A stretch of DNA of 64,000 nt from Wolbachia endosymbiont of Spodoptera picta (lineage in GTDB: Bacteria > Pseudomonadota > Alphaproteobacteria > Rickettsiales > Anaplasmataceae), in assembly GCF_018141665.1 (NCBI RefSeq), contig NZ_CP067976.1, forward strand, positions 496,001 through 560,000, given 5' to 3'. The notes below the pieces were generated by a model. It saw nothing but the letters and a program-made list of their open reading frames with translations, made no database searches and had not been told where the DNA came from. This document shows positions 45,772 to 55,475 of this stretch, in pieces (the stretch's first letter is position 1; each line of letters starts with the position of its first letter). Made by a program: the position numbers and the translations under genes.

Positions 45772-48228
45772 ATGAATATTGGACATGCTGTAAACTTTAA
45801 TTCTACTGTATTACCAGTATTACCTCTAAGAGATGTAGTAATTTTTCCAAATATAATGTTGCCTTTATTCGTAGGTAGAGAAAAATCTGTTCATGCACTA
45901 GAGTATGCAATAAGTAGCAGTAGTCACCAAAACGAGATTTTTCTCATAGCACAAAAAGATGGTTCTATTGATAATCCAAAGCCAGAGAATCTTTATGAAG
46001 TAGGCGTGTTAGCAAATATTATACAACCATTAATAAAACTGCCTGACAATGCAGTAAAAGTCATGATTCATGGGGTAAGAAGGGGAAGAGTTATAGAATA
46101 TATTAGCTCTCACACTTTGTTAGAGGCCAGAGTAGCGTTGGATGGTCATTATGAGTATGGAGAAAATGAAGACAATATTGATTTAGAAGCTTTAAGGCGT
46201 TCTGTTATAGATGCATTCGACAATTGGTGTAAACTAAGCAAGAAAAGTCGGCCCGAGATTATTATTGACCCCATTGATCAAGTTAAAGAGGTTAATCAAA
46301 TTGTAGATATGATAGCTTCGCACTTAAATATAAAGGTATCAGATAAGCAAAACATACTTGAAGTTTATAACCCAAAAGAGCGTTTAAAAAAAGTTTTTGC
46401 TCTTATTGAGAGAGAAATAAGTATTTTGAGTGCACAAAACCGCTTGTATAAGACAATTAAATCACAGGTTGAAAGTACTCAAAGAGTTTACTACCTTAAT
46501 GAGCAATTAAAAGCTATACAGAAAGAATTAGGTGAGTTTGAAAATGGAGATGAAGGGAATATACTCAATGAATTTGAAAAAAAGATAAATGAAACAAAGC
46601 TTTCTGAAGAAGCAAAAGAGAAAGCCATAACTGACTTAAAGAGATATAAGAAAATGAATCCCATTTCTCCTGAAGCAACAGTTATATCTAGTTACTTGCA
46701 TTGGTTGCTTGATTTACCATGGAGAAAGTACAAAGATGCAAAAATTAACTTAAATGCGGCTAAAAAAATCTTAGATGAAAATCATTATGGCATAGAGAAA
46801 GTAAAAGATAGAATAATAGAATTTTTAGCAGTATTAAAGAGAGTAAAAGAGATAAAGGGTCCTATACTTTGCTTAGTTGGACCACCTGGTATTGGTAAAA
46901 CTTCTTTAGCTAAGTCTATGGCAAAAGCAGCAGGAAGAGATTTTGTTCGCATATCTCTTGGTGGTATACGTGATGAGTCTGAAATACGAGGACACAGGAA
47001 AACTTATATTGGCTCAATGCCTGGTAAAATCATTCAACACATGAAAAAAGCTAATTCATGCAACCCGCTTTTCCTTCTTGATGAAATAGATAAGATGGGT
47101 TCTGATTCGCGTGGTGATCCTGCATCTGCATTACTTGAGGTTTTGGATACTGAGCACAATAAACATTTTACAGATCATTACTTGGAAGTTGAGTTTGATC
47201 TTTCAAGTGTAATGTTTGTAGCCACAGCAAATAGCTTAAATTTACCGCATCCTTTGCGTGATAGGATGGAAATTATACAATTATCTGGGTATACCGAAGA
47301 CGAGAAGATCAGTATTGCTACACATCACCTTATTCCAAAATTAAAAAAAGAGCATGGTTTGCATCAGAAGGAGTGGGAAATAACCAATGAAGCATTATAC
47401 GAGTTGATACGTTTATATACACGTGAAAGCGGCGTGCGAAGCATGGAAAGGGAACTTGCAAAACTCATGAGAAAAGCAGTTAAAGCAATATTAACTGATA
47501 AAAATAAGAAAATATCTGTAGAGATTGGTAATTTACAAGATTATCTAGGGGTACGTAAGTATACCTTTGGCATTGCAGAAAATGAGAGTTTGGTAGGGAT
47601 AGTAACTGGTCTTGCCTATACTGAAACAGGTGGTGATATTTTGATGATAGAGTCAGTCCTAATTCCTGGTAAAGGGGAGATAAAATATACAGGAAAGCTT
47701 GGAGAAGTTATGCAAGAGTCTATAAAAGCTGCGTATAGTTATGTGCGATCAAATTGTTTATTTTTCGGTATAAAGCCCGAAAAATTTCAAAATAATGATA
47801 TACATTTGCATGTACCTGAAGGTGCTGTGCCAAAAGATGGTCCCTCTGCTGGCAGTGCAGTATGTACGTCTATTGTTTCTCTCATGACAAATATATCAGT
47901 TAACAAAAGTGTTGCTATGACAGGCGAAGTAACATTGCGCGGTAGAGTTTTGGCTATCGGGGGCTTGAGAGAAAAATTGCTTGCTGCGCTAAGAGGATCA
48001 ATCAAAACTGTGATTATACCAAGTGAAAATGAGAAAGATATGCAGGAGATTCCCGCAAATATTAAAGAAGGGATCAACGTAATTTTTGTTAAGAATATTG
48101 ATGAAGTTATAAAAATTGCTTTAACTCGCCCTATTACTTCAATTGATGGTGATAGTCAAAATAGTCTACCTTCCTCCATAGAAAATAAAGATAGTACCTT
48201 CTCTGCGTTAGAAACATTAAAGCACTAA
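45772..48228 (+). CDS. lon: ATP-dependent protease Lon
   Basis: Lon degrades misfolded and regulatory proteins in the cytoplasm. The 818-residue protein has the N-terminal substrate domain (LPVLPLRDVVIFPNIMLPLF), Walker A LVGPPGIGKTSLAKSMA, SLGGIRDESEIRGHRKTYIG, Walker B PLFLLDEIDKMG, and the Ser-Lys dyad in PKDGPSAGSAV and GGLREKLLAALRG. It follows clpX by 15 nt with GAGG upstream of the ATG. A Ser-rich C-terminal tail of about 30 residues goes beyond the domain. Confidence 0.98.
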   Translation: MNIGHAVNFNSTVLPVLPLRDVVIFPNIMLPLFVGREKSVHALEYAISSSSHQNEIFLIAQKDGSIDNPKPENLYEVGVLANIIQPLIKLPDNAVKVMIHGVRRGRVIEYISSHTLLEARVALDGHYEYGENEDNIDLEALRRSVIDAFDNWCKLSKKSRPEIIIDPIDQVKEVNQIVDMIASHLNIKVSDKQNILEVYNPKERLKKVFALIEREISILSAQNRLYKTIKSQVESTQRVYYLNEQLKAIQKELGEFENGDEGNILNEFEKKINETKLSEEAKEKAITDLKRYKKMNPISPEATVISSYLHWLLDLPWRKYKDAKINLNAAKKILDENHYGIEKVKDRIIEFLAVLKRVKEIKGPILCLVGPPGIGKTSLAKSMAKAAGRDFVRISLGGIRDESEIRGHRKTYIGSMPGKIIQHMKKANSCNPLFLLDEIDKMGSDSRGDPASALLEVLDTEHNKHFTDHYLEVEFDLSSVMFVATANSLNLPHPLRDRMEIIQLSGYTEDEKISIATHHLIPKLKKEHGLHQKEWEITNEALYELIRLYTRESGVRSMERELAKLMRKAVKAILTDKNKKISVEIGNLQDYLGVRKYTFGIAENESLVGIVTGLAYTETGGDILMIESVLIPGKGEIKYTGKLGEVMQESIKAAYSYVRSNCLFFGIKPEKFQNNDIHLHVPEGAVPKDGPSAGSAVCTSIVSLMTNISVNKSVAMTGEVTLRGRVLAIGGLREKLLAALRGSIKTVIIPSENEKDMQEIPANIKEGINVIFVKNIDEVIKIALTRPITSIDGDSQNSLPSSIENKDSTFSALETLKH

Positions 48229-48328
48229 ATTGAAAAGGTTTATGCAATTTTCGTTTCTTTTTTTTTAACCTCAAAGCTCTGATTTAAATACATAAATTAC
48301 AAGTAACATATATGGCAATTTCATAAGT

Positions 48329-49885
48329 TCATTTTTCAAGCATATATTGCAATATCTCACTAGCAATTGCAACATCTTGGCGTGGAGTTTTGCCATGTTC
48401 TATAAACACTGAGATTGCATAGCGCGGATCATGGTAGGGGCCATAAGCGATAAACAATTTATGACTTTCACCTTTAGAGTTTATCTCTGGTGTACCGGTT
48501 TTGCCAGCAATTTGTATACTGCCTAGTCCTTTTCTATAGTTAGAATTCACCACGTCAAACATAGCTTTTCGAACCACACTAAGATGCTCATGATTCACAT
48601 CAATATCAAGAAAGTCTTGCCCTGGTTTACTCATCTCAATGTGGGGAATTACCTCCTTTCCTGTTGCAACCCTCGCTGCAAGAACCGCAAGCTGTAATGG
48701 CGTTGTAAGTAAATACCCTTGTCCTATAACTAAGTTAATGGTATCACCTAAATACCACTCTGAATATAGCTTGCGTGCACGCCAATCCACATCAGGCAAC
48801 AATCCCGGAGCTTCTTCCTTAAACATTCCAATTAATGGTCCACTTCCTATACCAAATTTGCTAGCCATTTCTAGTAGAGAATCTACATTTATTTTTTTTC
48901 CTATATTATAAAAGTAAGTGTTGCATGAGAAGGCCATTGCCTCGTTTAAAGATACATATCCATGGACTTTGCTTTTTAGGCAACGAAATTTTCGTTCACC
49001 TATTTTCATATATCCCCTACACGAGAACTTTTCTTCTGGTGTTATTATTCCATCTTTTAAACCCGCAAGCGCATCTATTATTTTAAATATTGAACCAGGT
49101 GGAATTTGATATGATAATGCACGGTTTACAAGCGGTAATGAAGGATTGTTTAAATTTTTCCAAGTTTCATTTGATAATCTGCTAGTGAAAAGATTATTAT
49201 CGTAAGAAGGTGAATTATATAATGCTAAAATTTCTCCGTTATTTACATCAATTACCACTGTGGAACCTTGGTGGTCTTTAAATATCTCTGCAATTTTCTT
49301 CTGTAAATCAACATCAATTGTTAGCTGTATATCTTGTCCATCTTGCTGCGGTATGCTAGATAACTCTCTCATGATACGCTTCTTAGAATTTATTTCCTGC
49401 TCAGATTTTCCGGTCTTGCCTTTTAATACATGATCATATGTATATTCAATTCCACTAACCCCTGCTTCATTTATGTCTTGCTGTTTTTTTGTATATCCGA
49501 TTATATGAGAACATATCGAACCAAACGGGTAATAACGTTTATAAAGAGCAGTTATTTTTGTATCTGATGATTTTGTTGTATCAGGTTTAATTTCTGATAA
49601 CATCTGCAAATCAACTTCCCTAGTAAAGGTTTTTTGCCCATCAAATAAAACAATATACGAAATTTTGTTTACTGCGAGTTCAACGCTATTCCTATCCAAA
49701 ATCCTGCCTCGTTTAGGCACAATAGTAACAACTTTTGTCCTATTATTATTGGATAGCACTTCATATTTTTGTCTATCTCGTACTTGTAAAGTATACAACC
49801 TATAACTAAAAATAGCAGAAATAGTAAGCTGAATACCACCTAATATGAATGCCCTGCGGTTGAAGACCTTGTTTTTTGTCCACAT
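48329..49885 (-). CDS. mrdA: Penicillin-binding protein 2 (peptidoglycan transpeptidase)
   Basis: PBP2 cross-links peptidoglycan for cell elongation. The 518-residue protein has one N-terminal membrane segment (FILGGIQLTISAIFSY), the dimerisation domain (VPKRGRILDRNSVELAVN), and the transpeptidase motifs: active Ser in PPGSIFKIIDALAG (SxxK), SCN in MAFSCNTYFYNIG, and KTGT in IQIAGKTGTPEINSK. All catalytic motifs are intact, although Wolbachia has no classical wall; a minimal peptidoglycan-like structure needed for division is the usual explanation. Its first 46 nt overlap the deacetylase gene upstream on the same strand. Confidence 0.94.
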   Translation of the reverse strand: MWTKNKVFNRRAFILGGIQLTISAIFSYRLYTLQVRDRQKYEVLSNNNRTKVVTIVPKRGRILDRNSVELAVNKISYIVLFDGQKTFTREVDLQMLSEIKPDTTKSSDTKITALYKRYYPFGSICSHIIGYTKKQQDINEAGVSGIEYTYDHVLKGKTGKSEQEINSKKRIMRELSSIPQQDGQDIQLTIDVDLQKKIAEIFKDHQGSTVVIDVNNGEILALYNSPSYDNNLFTSRLSNETWKNLNNPSLPLVNRALSYQIPPGSIFKIIDALAGLKDGIITPEEKFSCRGYMKIGERKFRCLKSKVHGYVSLNEAMAFSCNTYFYNIGKKINVDSLLEMASKFGIGSGPLIGMFKEEAPGLLPDVDWRARKLYSEWYLGDTINLVIGQGYLLTTPLQLAVLAARVATGKEVIPHIEMSKPGQDFLDIDVNHEHLSVVRKAMFDVVNSNYRKGLGSIQIAGKTGTPEINSKGESHKLFIAYGPYHDPRYAISVFIEHGKTPRQDVAIASEILQYMLEK

Positions 49886-50676
49886 AGAATTCCTTTAGAA
49901 TGCACTCCTTCTCCTTTTATTGGCATATTTCTAGCTTTCACCACATCACAAATCCTCTTTTCCCAATCACTTAAGGTAACAAGCTCATAACCCCATTTTT
50001 TTAGTATTTTAATAATCTGAGGTAAAGCTTCAACTGTATTTGATTTGTTATCGTGATCATGGAACAATATAATCGCTCCATTATGTACATTGCTTAAAAC
50101 TCTTTCAACCAGAATCTCTGATTTATCGCCTTGCCAGTCCAGAGAATCAACTGTCCATAGTATGGAACACATATTTAATCGATTAGTATTTTCGATCAAA
50201 TTATCATTGTGACATCCATATGGTGGACGAAACCATTTTACATTCTGTTCTGTTGCATTTTTAATTGCCACATTTGTCTTTTCCAGTTCTTGCAATTGCT
50301 CCTCACTTGAAAGTGATGTCAACTTCCTATGCGACCAAGAATGATTACCTAATTCATGACCTGCTTTATGGATTTTGTTTACTATTTCAGATGTTTTTTT
50401 ATTTATACGCTCACCAAGCACAAAAAATGTCGCTTTTGTTTCATTGCTCTCTAGAATATTAATAATATCTCCTGCTCTATTATAAGACGGTCCATCATCA
50501 AACGTAAGTGCAACGAACTTATCTTTGTTATTCAATAATTTCTTTATATTACTTAAATTTCTATATGATAGATCCAAATCACAACTGAGCCCACGATATG
50601 GTAAGTTAAAGTTACAATCACTACAGAAAACTGCGCTTGAATATAGCAAAAGAAAAGCGATTATTCTTATAAACAT
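49840..50676 (-). CDS. Secreted NodB-type polysaccharide deacetylase
   Basis: The 278-residue protein begins with a signal peptide (MFIRIIAFLLLYSSAVFCS). The NodB domain has all five motifs: FDDGP in FVALTFDDGPSYNRAGDI, the metal site H-x3-H in GNHSWSHRKLTS, RPPYG in VKWFRPPYGCHND, the Asp/Trp block in LWTVDSLDWQGD, and LFHDHD. Enzymes of this fold remove N- or O-acetyl groups from peptidoglycan, chitin or other glycans in the envelope or outside the cell. The C-terminus overlaps mrdA by 46 nt in another frame, indicating co-transcription with PBP2, so a peptidoglycan-type substrate is the best guess. Confidence 0.88.
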   Translation of the reverse strand: MFIRIIAFLLLYSSAVFCSDCNFNLPYRGLSCDLDLSYRNLSNIKKLLNNKDKFVALTFDDGPSYNRAGDIINILESNETKATFFVLGERINKKTSEIVNKIHKAGHELGNHSWSHRKLTSLSSEEQLQELEKTNVAIKNATEQNVKWFRPPYGCHNDNLIENTNRLNMCSILWTVDSLDWQGDKSEILVERVLSNVHNGAIILFHDHDNKSNTVEALPQIIKILKKWGYELVTLSDWEKRICDVVKARNMPIKGEGVHSKGILCGQKTRSSTAGHSY

Positions 50677-50796
50677 ATATAATCAGCAAAGTGATAGAGT
50701 ACTACACTTTTTTGCTAAATTAAACCACTTTTAACAGCTACTGTTTACTTCGTTACTTTATCAATATATTATATTAATAACTTTATATAATATAGT

Positions 50797-52308
50797 ATGA
50801 TTGCAAATATAAATACCGTTGCACTTCAGGGAACCAGCACAGTAAATGTTAATGCACAAATTCACATGGCAAATGGTATTCCAGCTTTTAATATTGTTGG
50901 CTTGCCGGATAAAACTGTTGCAGAATCCAGAGAGCGTATCAGAGCAGCGTTAAATTCAATCAATCTTCTGTTACCTCCAAAAAGGATTACGGTTAATCTT
51001 TCCCCTGCGGATTTGCTTAAAGAAGGTAGTCATTATGACTTAGCTATTGCTGTTGGATTACTTGTTGTAATGAATGTGATACCAGTTGAAAAAGTTCAGT
51101 CTTATATCATTATGGGTGAGCTTGCACTAGACAGCAGAGTCATACCAATCTCAGGAGTACTTCCAACAGCAATCAGTGCAAAACAGGTAAATAAAGGAGT
51201 AATTTGCCCAAGGGGAAATGGAGTAGAAGCTTTATGGGTAAAGAATGTTTCTATTCTGGCTATAGAGAAATTAACGGATATTATCAGACATTTTAAGGGT
51301 GAGCAGTTAATTCAGCCGGTAACTTTTAACTATAGCGCTGCACCCAAAGAAAAAAATTCAGTTCCAGATATAAAGGATATTAAAGGTCAAGTTGTTGCAA
51401 AAAGAGCAGCTGAAATTGCAGCAGCAGGTGGACACAATATGCTTCTTGTTGGACCTCCTGGTACTGGAAAGTCAATGCTTGCTAAGCGATTTATAGGGCT
51501 ATTACCCGATTTGACTGAACAAGAGATGATTGATGTTAATATCATCTCTAGCATAACAAAAGCCGGTAACGAAACATTTAAAGTAACTCGTCCCTTTCGT
51601 GAACCTCATCACTCATGCTCGATGTCAGCGATGATAGGAGGAGGGAAAAATGCAAAGCCTGGGGAAATTACCATGGCTCACAATGGTGTGTTATTTCTTG
51701 ATGAGCTACCTGAATTTCCAAGGTTTGTGCTTGATTCTCTATGCCAACCACTTGAAGATAGAAAAGTTACTATTGCACGTGCAAATGCTCACATTACTTA
51801 TCCAGCTAATTTTCAACTTATAGCTGCAATGAATCCCTGCAGGTGCGGTTACTTAGGTGATGCAAGTAGATCGTGCAACAAAGCTCCAAAATGCGGCACA
51901 GATTATAGAAATAAAATATCAGGACCTTTGCTTGATAGAATAGACATATGCATTGAAATGCCAAACGTTAGAATACTTTCTCCTGAAATCTCTGTGGAGG
52001 GAAAAAGTACCGAGGTTATAAGAGGAAGGGTGATAGCAGCGAGAAAAATTCAAACTGAGCGTTATAGTAAATTTAATATTCGTTGCAATGCAGAAGTCAG
52101 TGGTGAAGCATTAAATAAATTCACTGAACCAGATCAGGAAGGGTTAGAATTGCTAAAATACGTACTGAAAGAAAATTACATTTCCAATCGAGGCTACACA
52201 CGCGTATTAAGAGTCGCAAGAACCATTGCAGATCTTGTAAAAAGTGAAGAGGTAAAGAAAGCACACATTGCAGAAGCGCTGAATTACAGAATAAGAATGT
52301 ATAAATAA
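50797..52308 (+). CDS. ComM/YifB-family Mg-chelatase-like AAA+ ATPase
   Basis: The 503-residue protein has the N-terminal ChlI-like domain (GIPAFNIVGLPDKTVAESRE, LPPKRITVNLSPADLLKEGS), Walker A MLLVGPPGTGKSMLAKRF, Walker B GVLFLDELPEF, a zinc-type block NPCRCGYLGDASRSC, and the C-terminal helical lid (ISNRGYTRVLRVARTIADL). ComM is a hexameric helicase aiding branch migration during transformation and recombination; its role in Wolbachia is unknown. It is followed closely by the promoter of the 147-residue membrane protein. Confidence 0.93.
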   Translation: MIANINTVALQGTSTVNVNAQIHMANGIPAFNIVGLPDKTVAESRERIRAALNSINLLLPPKRITVNLSPADLLKEGSHYDLAIAVGLLVVMNVIPVEKVQSYIIMGELALDSRVIPISGVLPTAISAKQVNKGVICPRGNGVEALWVKNVSILAIEKLTDIIRHFKGEQLIQPVTFNYSAAPKEKNSVPDIKDIKGQVVAKRAAEIAAAGGHNMLLVGPPGTGKSMLAKRFIGLLPDLTEQEMIDVNIISSITKAGNETFKVTRPFREPHHSCSMSAMIGGGKNAKPGEITMAHNGVLFLDELPEFPRFVLDSLCQPLEDRKVTIARANAHITYPANFQLIAAMNPCRCGYLGDASRSCNKAPKCGTDYRNKISGPLLDRIDICIEMPNVRILSPEISVEGKSTEVIRGRVIAARKIQTERYSKFNIRCNAEVSGEALNKFTEPDQEGLELLKYVLKENYISNRGYTRVLRVARTIADLVKSEEVKKAHIAEALNYRIRMYK

Positions 52309-52318
52309 ATTAATCTGC

Positions 52319-52348
52319 TTGACAGAAAACTTTTTTTTGCCATATACT
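52319..52348 (+). promoter_or_regulatory. Strong sigma70-type promoter
   Basis: A perfect -35 TTGACA (52319-52324) and -10 TATACT (52343-52348) are separated by 18 nt; the spacer carries an 8-T run. An AGGAG (52374-52378) lies 7 nt before the ATG at 52386. Confidence 0.8.
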
Positions 52349-52385
52349 ACCATTAGTGAAATTTTAATATTTTAGGAGTACAGTT

Positions 52386-52829
52386 ATGCCGACAGTAAAA
52401 ACAATCAAAGATAAAGTTAAAGAAGTTTATAATCAGGGTTATGGTTTTGTAACAAAACATCCGTATAAAACAGCTGCCACTTTTGTAGCAATTGCAACAG
52501 TAGCTTCGCTTACGGCTGCTTATTTCTTAAGTCCAGCTTATGCAACTTTTGTTGGTACAGTTGGAACAAAAGCTGCAACACTTGTTAGTCCTGCTATTAC
52601 TACAATGTCTGCATTTGCAGTTGCTCATCCACTTGTTGCTAGTTTGGTAGTTCTTGCTGCAGTAGCAGCTTTAATAACTGCACCTGTGTATGCATATAAA
52701 AACAGTAATAAGGCAGCTCAAATTGAAAAAGTAAGTGAATTAGTTGAGAATCAAGAACCAAGCAGCGAGATAAAAGTAGGTGAAATTCAAAAAATACTTG
52801 GGGTCCAGCAATCAACATCTACTGTTTAA
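52386..52829 (+). CDS. Small two-span membrane protein of unknown function
   Basis: The 147-residue protein is not recognised from any named family. It has a basic N-terminus (about 27 residues), two strongly hydrophobic Ala-rich segments (TAATFVAIATVASLTAAYFL and PLVASLVVLAAVAALITAPV) joined by a loop of about 35 residues, and a polar C-terminal tail (KVSELVENQEPSSEIKVG). There is no cleavable signal by eye. It has its own near-consensus promoter, a good ribosome binding site, and an intrinsic terminator, a rare combination in this window that suggests a highly expressed monocistronic gene. Confidence 0.8.
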   Translation: MPTVKTIKDKVKEVYNQGYGFVTKHPYKTAATFVAIATVASLTAAYFLSPAYATFVGTVGTKAATLVSPAITTMSAFAVAHPLVASLVVLAAVAALITAPVYAYKNSNKAAQIEKVSELVENQEPSSEIKVGEIQKILGVQQSTSTV

Positions 52830-52847
52830 TTAGTAGCAACTTCCAAT

Positions 52848-52884
52848 AAAAAGGGATAGGCTTCTGTCCCTTTTTACAGTTTTT
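52848..52884 (+). terminator. Intrinsic terminator
   Basis: AAAAAGGGA (52848-52856) pairs with TCCCTTTTT (52867-52875) over 9 bp with a 10-nt loop, and a run of nine T follows after ACAG. It lies about 20 nt after the stop of the 147-residue membrane protein. Confidence 0.8.
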
Positions 52885-53040
52885 TTTTGCATCTTAATCA
52901 TTATATCTACTGGTTAATAATGTTAAGAATAAGTAAATCTTGTTCACTATTTGCATATATCAAAATGAAAAATGTTTGCATATTGTTAAAAAAGCAGTAA
53001 CTTGTTATCAAGTGAATTCACTAATATTTGAGTAATTTAA

Positions 53041-54225
53041 ATGTCAATTGACCTTAGTTTACCAGAATTACCCATATTGCACCCAAGGATTACCGTTGTG
53101 GGAGTGGGTGGTGCTGGTGGAAATGCTGTGAACAACATGATTCAATCCAATTTACAAGGAGTAAATTTTGTTGTAGCAAATACCGATGCTCAAGCGTTAG
53201 AGAAGTCATTATGTGATAAAAAAATTCAGCTTGGTATTAACTTAACTAAGGGCCTTGGTGCTGGTGCTTTGCCTGATGTTGGTAAAGGTGCAGCAGAAGA
53301 ATCAATTGACGAAATTATGGAGCATATAAAAGATAGCCATATGCTCTTTATCACAGCAGGGATGGGTGGTGGTACTGGAACAGGTGCTGCACCGGTAATT
53401 GCAAAAGCAGCCAGAGAAGCAAGAGCGGTAGTTAAAGATAAAGGAGCAAAAGAAAAAAAGATACTGACTGTTGGAGTCGTAACTAAGCCGTTCGGTTTTG
53501 AAGGTGTGCGGCGTATGCGCATTGCAGAGCTTGGACTTGAAGAGTTGCAAAAATACGTAGATACACTTATTGTCATTCCCAATCAAAATTTATTTAGAAT
53601 TGCTAACGAGAAAACTACATTTGCTGACGCATTTCAACTCGCCGATAATGTTCTGCATATTGGCATAAGAGGAGTAACTGATTTGATGATCATGCCAGGA
53701 CTGATTAATCTTGATTTTGCTGATATAGAAACAGTCATGAGTGAGATGGGTAAAGCAATGATTGGTACTGGAGAGGCAGAAGGAGAAGATAGGGCAATTA
53801 GTGCTGCAGAGGCTGCGATATCTAATCCATTACTTGATAATGTATCAATGAAAGGTGCACAAGGAATATTGATTAATATTACTGGTGGTGGAGATATGAC
53901 TCTATTTGAAGTTGATGCTGCAGCCAATAGAGTGCGTGAAGAAGTGGATGAAAATGCAAATATAATATTTGGTGCCACTTTTGATCAGGCGATGGAGGGA
54001 AGAGTTAGAGTTTCTGTTCTTGCAACTGGCATTGATAGCTGTAACGACAATTCATCTGTTAATCAAAACAAGATCCCAGCAGAGGAAAAAAATTTTAAAT
54101 GGCCTTATAATCAAATTCCAATATTAGAAACAAAAGAATATGCTTCAACTGAGCAAACAAACGAAAGAGTTAAGTGGGGCAGCAATGTTTATGATATACC
54201 AGCTTATTTAAGAAGAAAAAAATAA
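53041..54225 (+). CDS. ftsZ: Cell division protein FtsZ
   Basis: FtsZ polymerises into the division ring. The 394-residue protein has [16 protein letters not shown], the tubulin signature [24 protein letters not shown], and the T7-loop region ([20 protein letters not shown]). It ends with the conserved tail [11 protein letters not shown] that binds division partners. A short linker before the tail fits the compact Wolbachia FtsZ. The stop overlaps the next start (TAATG). Confidence 0.98.
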   Translation: MSIDLSLPELPILHPRITVVGVGGAGGNAVNNMIQSNLQGVNFVVANTDAQALEKSLCDKKIQLGINLTKGLGAGALPDVGKGAAEESIDEIMEHIKDSHMLFITAGMGGGTGTGAAPVIAKAAREARAVVKDKGAKEKKILTVGVVTKPFGFEGVRRMRIAELGLEELQKYVDTLIVIPNQNLFRIANEKTTFADAFQLADNVLHIGIRGVTDLMIMPGLINLDFADIETVMSEMGKAMIGTGEAEGEDRAISAAEAAISNPLLDNVSMKGAQGILINITGGGDMTLFEVDAAANRVREEVDENANIIFGATFDQAMEGRVRVSVLATGIDSCNDNSSVNQNKIPAEEKNFKWPYNQIPILETKEYASTEQTNERVKWGSNVYDIPAYLRRKK

Positions 54226-54623
54226 TGCAATTTTGGCTACTCAAGTCAGAGCCAAGTGAATACTCGTGGCAAAAAATGAGAAAGGAGCAGGTGACGCAGT
54301 GGAATGGTGTATGCAATTATCAAGCTCAAAATTACATGAGAGCTATGAAATTAGGTGATCTTGCATTTTTTTATCATACAGGTAAAGAGAGAGTTATACT
54401 TGGAATAGTTGAAGTATTAAAGGAGTATTATCATGTTTATAATTCCAAATTTGGACTAGTGAATGTAAAACTTTTGAAACCTTTAAGTAACCAAGTGACG
54501 TTAAACAGTATAAAACAAAACCCACTTTTGAAAAATATGGTTATATTAAAACAATCACGTTTATCAGTTTCTCCAGTTTTAGAGACTGAGTGGAATGAAA
54601 TAATAAGGATGAGTGATGTGTAA
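54225..54623 (+). CDS. EVE-domain protein
   Basis: The 132-residue protein is a single EVE domain: FWLLKSEPSEYSWQKM, VTQWNGVCNYQAQNYMRAMK, GDLAFFYHTGKERVILGIVE. EVE domains belong to the PUA-like group and are thought to bind modified bases in DNA or RNA (the human relative is THYN1). The start codon overlaps the ftsZ stop, so it is translated with ftsZ. Its target is unknown. Confidence 0.88.
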   Translation: MQFWLLKSEPSEYSWQKMRKEQVTQWNGVCNYQAQNYMRAMKLGDLAFFYHTGKERVILGIVEVLKEYYHVYNSKFGLVNVKLLKPLSNQVTLNSIKQNPLLKNMVILKQSRLSVSPVLETEWNEIIRMSDV

Positions 54624-54710
54624 TACCTGTTGCCAAACAATATTACCTCAGCACACAACATACAGCTGTATGAGTGTTTGTTTCGAAGTAGCCGATTTTT
54701 CATCAAACAC

Positions 54711-54850
54711 AAAGCAGTGCTTGACACTGGAATCCAGCTGTAATGCAACCACATTAAAAATGTTGTGTTTTAATATAGCTTTTATATTCACTCACCTAAT
54801 GTCTAATCAGAATTCCTGGATCCCAATGTTGGAGCACTGGGATGACATAT
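54711..54850. repeat. Palindromic repeat between the EVE gene and ybeY
   Basis: The left arm CAGTGCTTGACACTGGAATC followed by CAG (54715-54737) and the right arm CTGGATCCCAATGTTGGAGC followed by ACTGGGATGACA (54816-54847) match the family. A third piece, GGGTTCCAATGTCAAGTGAT, starts near 54915. No gene is supported between 54624 and 54962. Confidence 0.7.
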
Positions 54851-54962
54851 TTCTAGTGTACAATATTCGTATAGTTGTGTGTATGATACGATGTTCTATA
54901 ATTCTTCTTTTTTGGGTTCCAATGTCAAGTGATGGGATAATGTCCTTTCTGGTGCTTTATTC

Positions 54963-55421
54963 ATGTTAGAAGTAAATATTCTTGATAAGAGGTGGCATAG
55001 TATTACGAAGGACCCACAGAGTTTTGTATTAAATATTATTAACGCTTCTCTAAAAGAATTAAAAATAGATCATTATAAACCAAATATATCAATAGCTCTC
55101 GCTGATGATAACTTGCTACATCAACTTAATCTCAAGTTTAGAGAAATAGATAAGCCAACTAATGTACTATCATTTCCATGCGAACAGTTATCTAGTGAAT
55201 GTGATCTAGGAGACATAGCAATTGCAGTAGATACAATAGAAAGAGAGTCTCATGAGTACTGTATATCTATCCTCACTCACACTGCACACATGTTAGTTCA
55301 TGGATTGCTGCATTTACTTGGCTATGATCATCAAAAAGAAGATGAAGAAATTATAATGAAAAGTTTAGAGAGCAAGATTTTAGCTTTGCTTGAATTTGAA
55401 AAGGAAAAGTATGGTAGATAA
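54963..55421 (+). CDS. ybeY: Endoribonuclease YbeY
   Basis: YbeY is a metal-dependent RNase needed for 16S rRNA 3' maturation and ribosome quality control. The 152-residue protein has [14 protein letters not shown] and the metal-binding H-x3-H-x5-H in [15 protein letters not shown]. Length is normal. It lies just after a palindromic repeat. Confidence 0.95.
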   Translation: MLEVNILDKRWHSITKDPQSFVLNIINASLKELKIDHYKPNISIALADDNLLHQLNLKFREIDKPTNVLSFPCEQLSSECDLGDIAIAVDTIERESHEYCISILTHTAHMLVHGLLHLLGYDHQKEDEEIIMKSLESKILALLEFEKEKYGR

Positions 55422-55475
55422 TACCAAAATATGTTATTTACAAAAAAGGGGTTTTAGCTGTAAAAGGTAAGCAAT

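Noticed and set aside
54613..54969. 118-codon plus-strand frame between the EVE gene and ybeY
   Set aside because: It consists largely of the palindromic repeat and shows no family resemblance.
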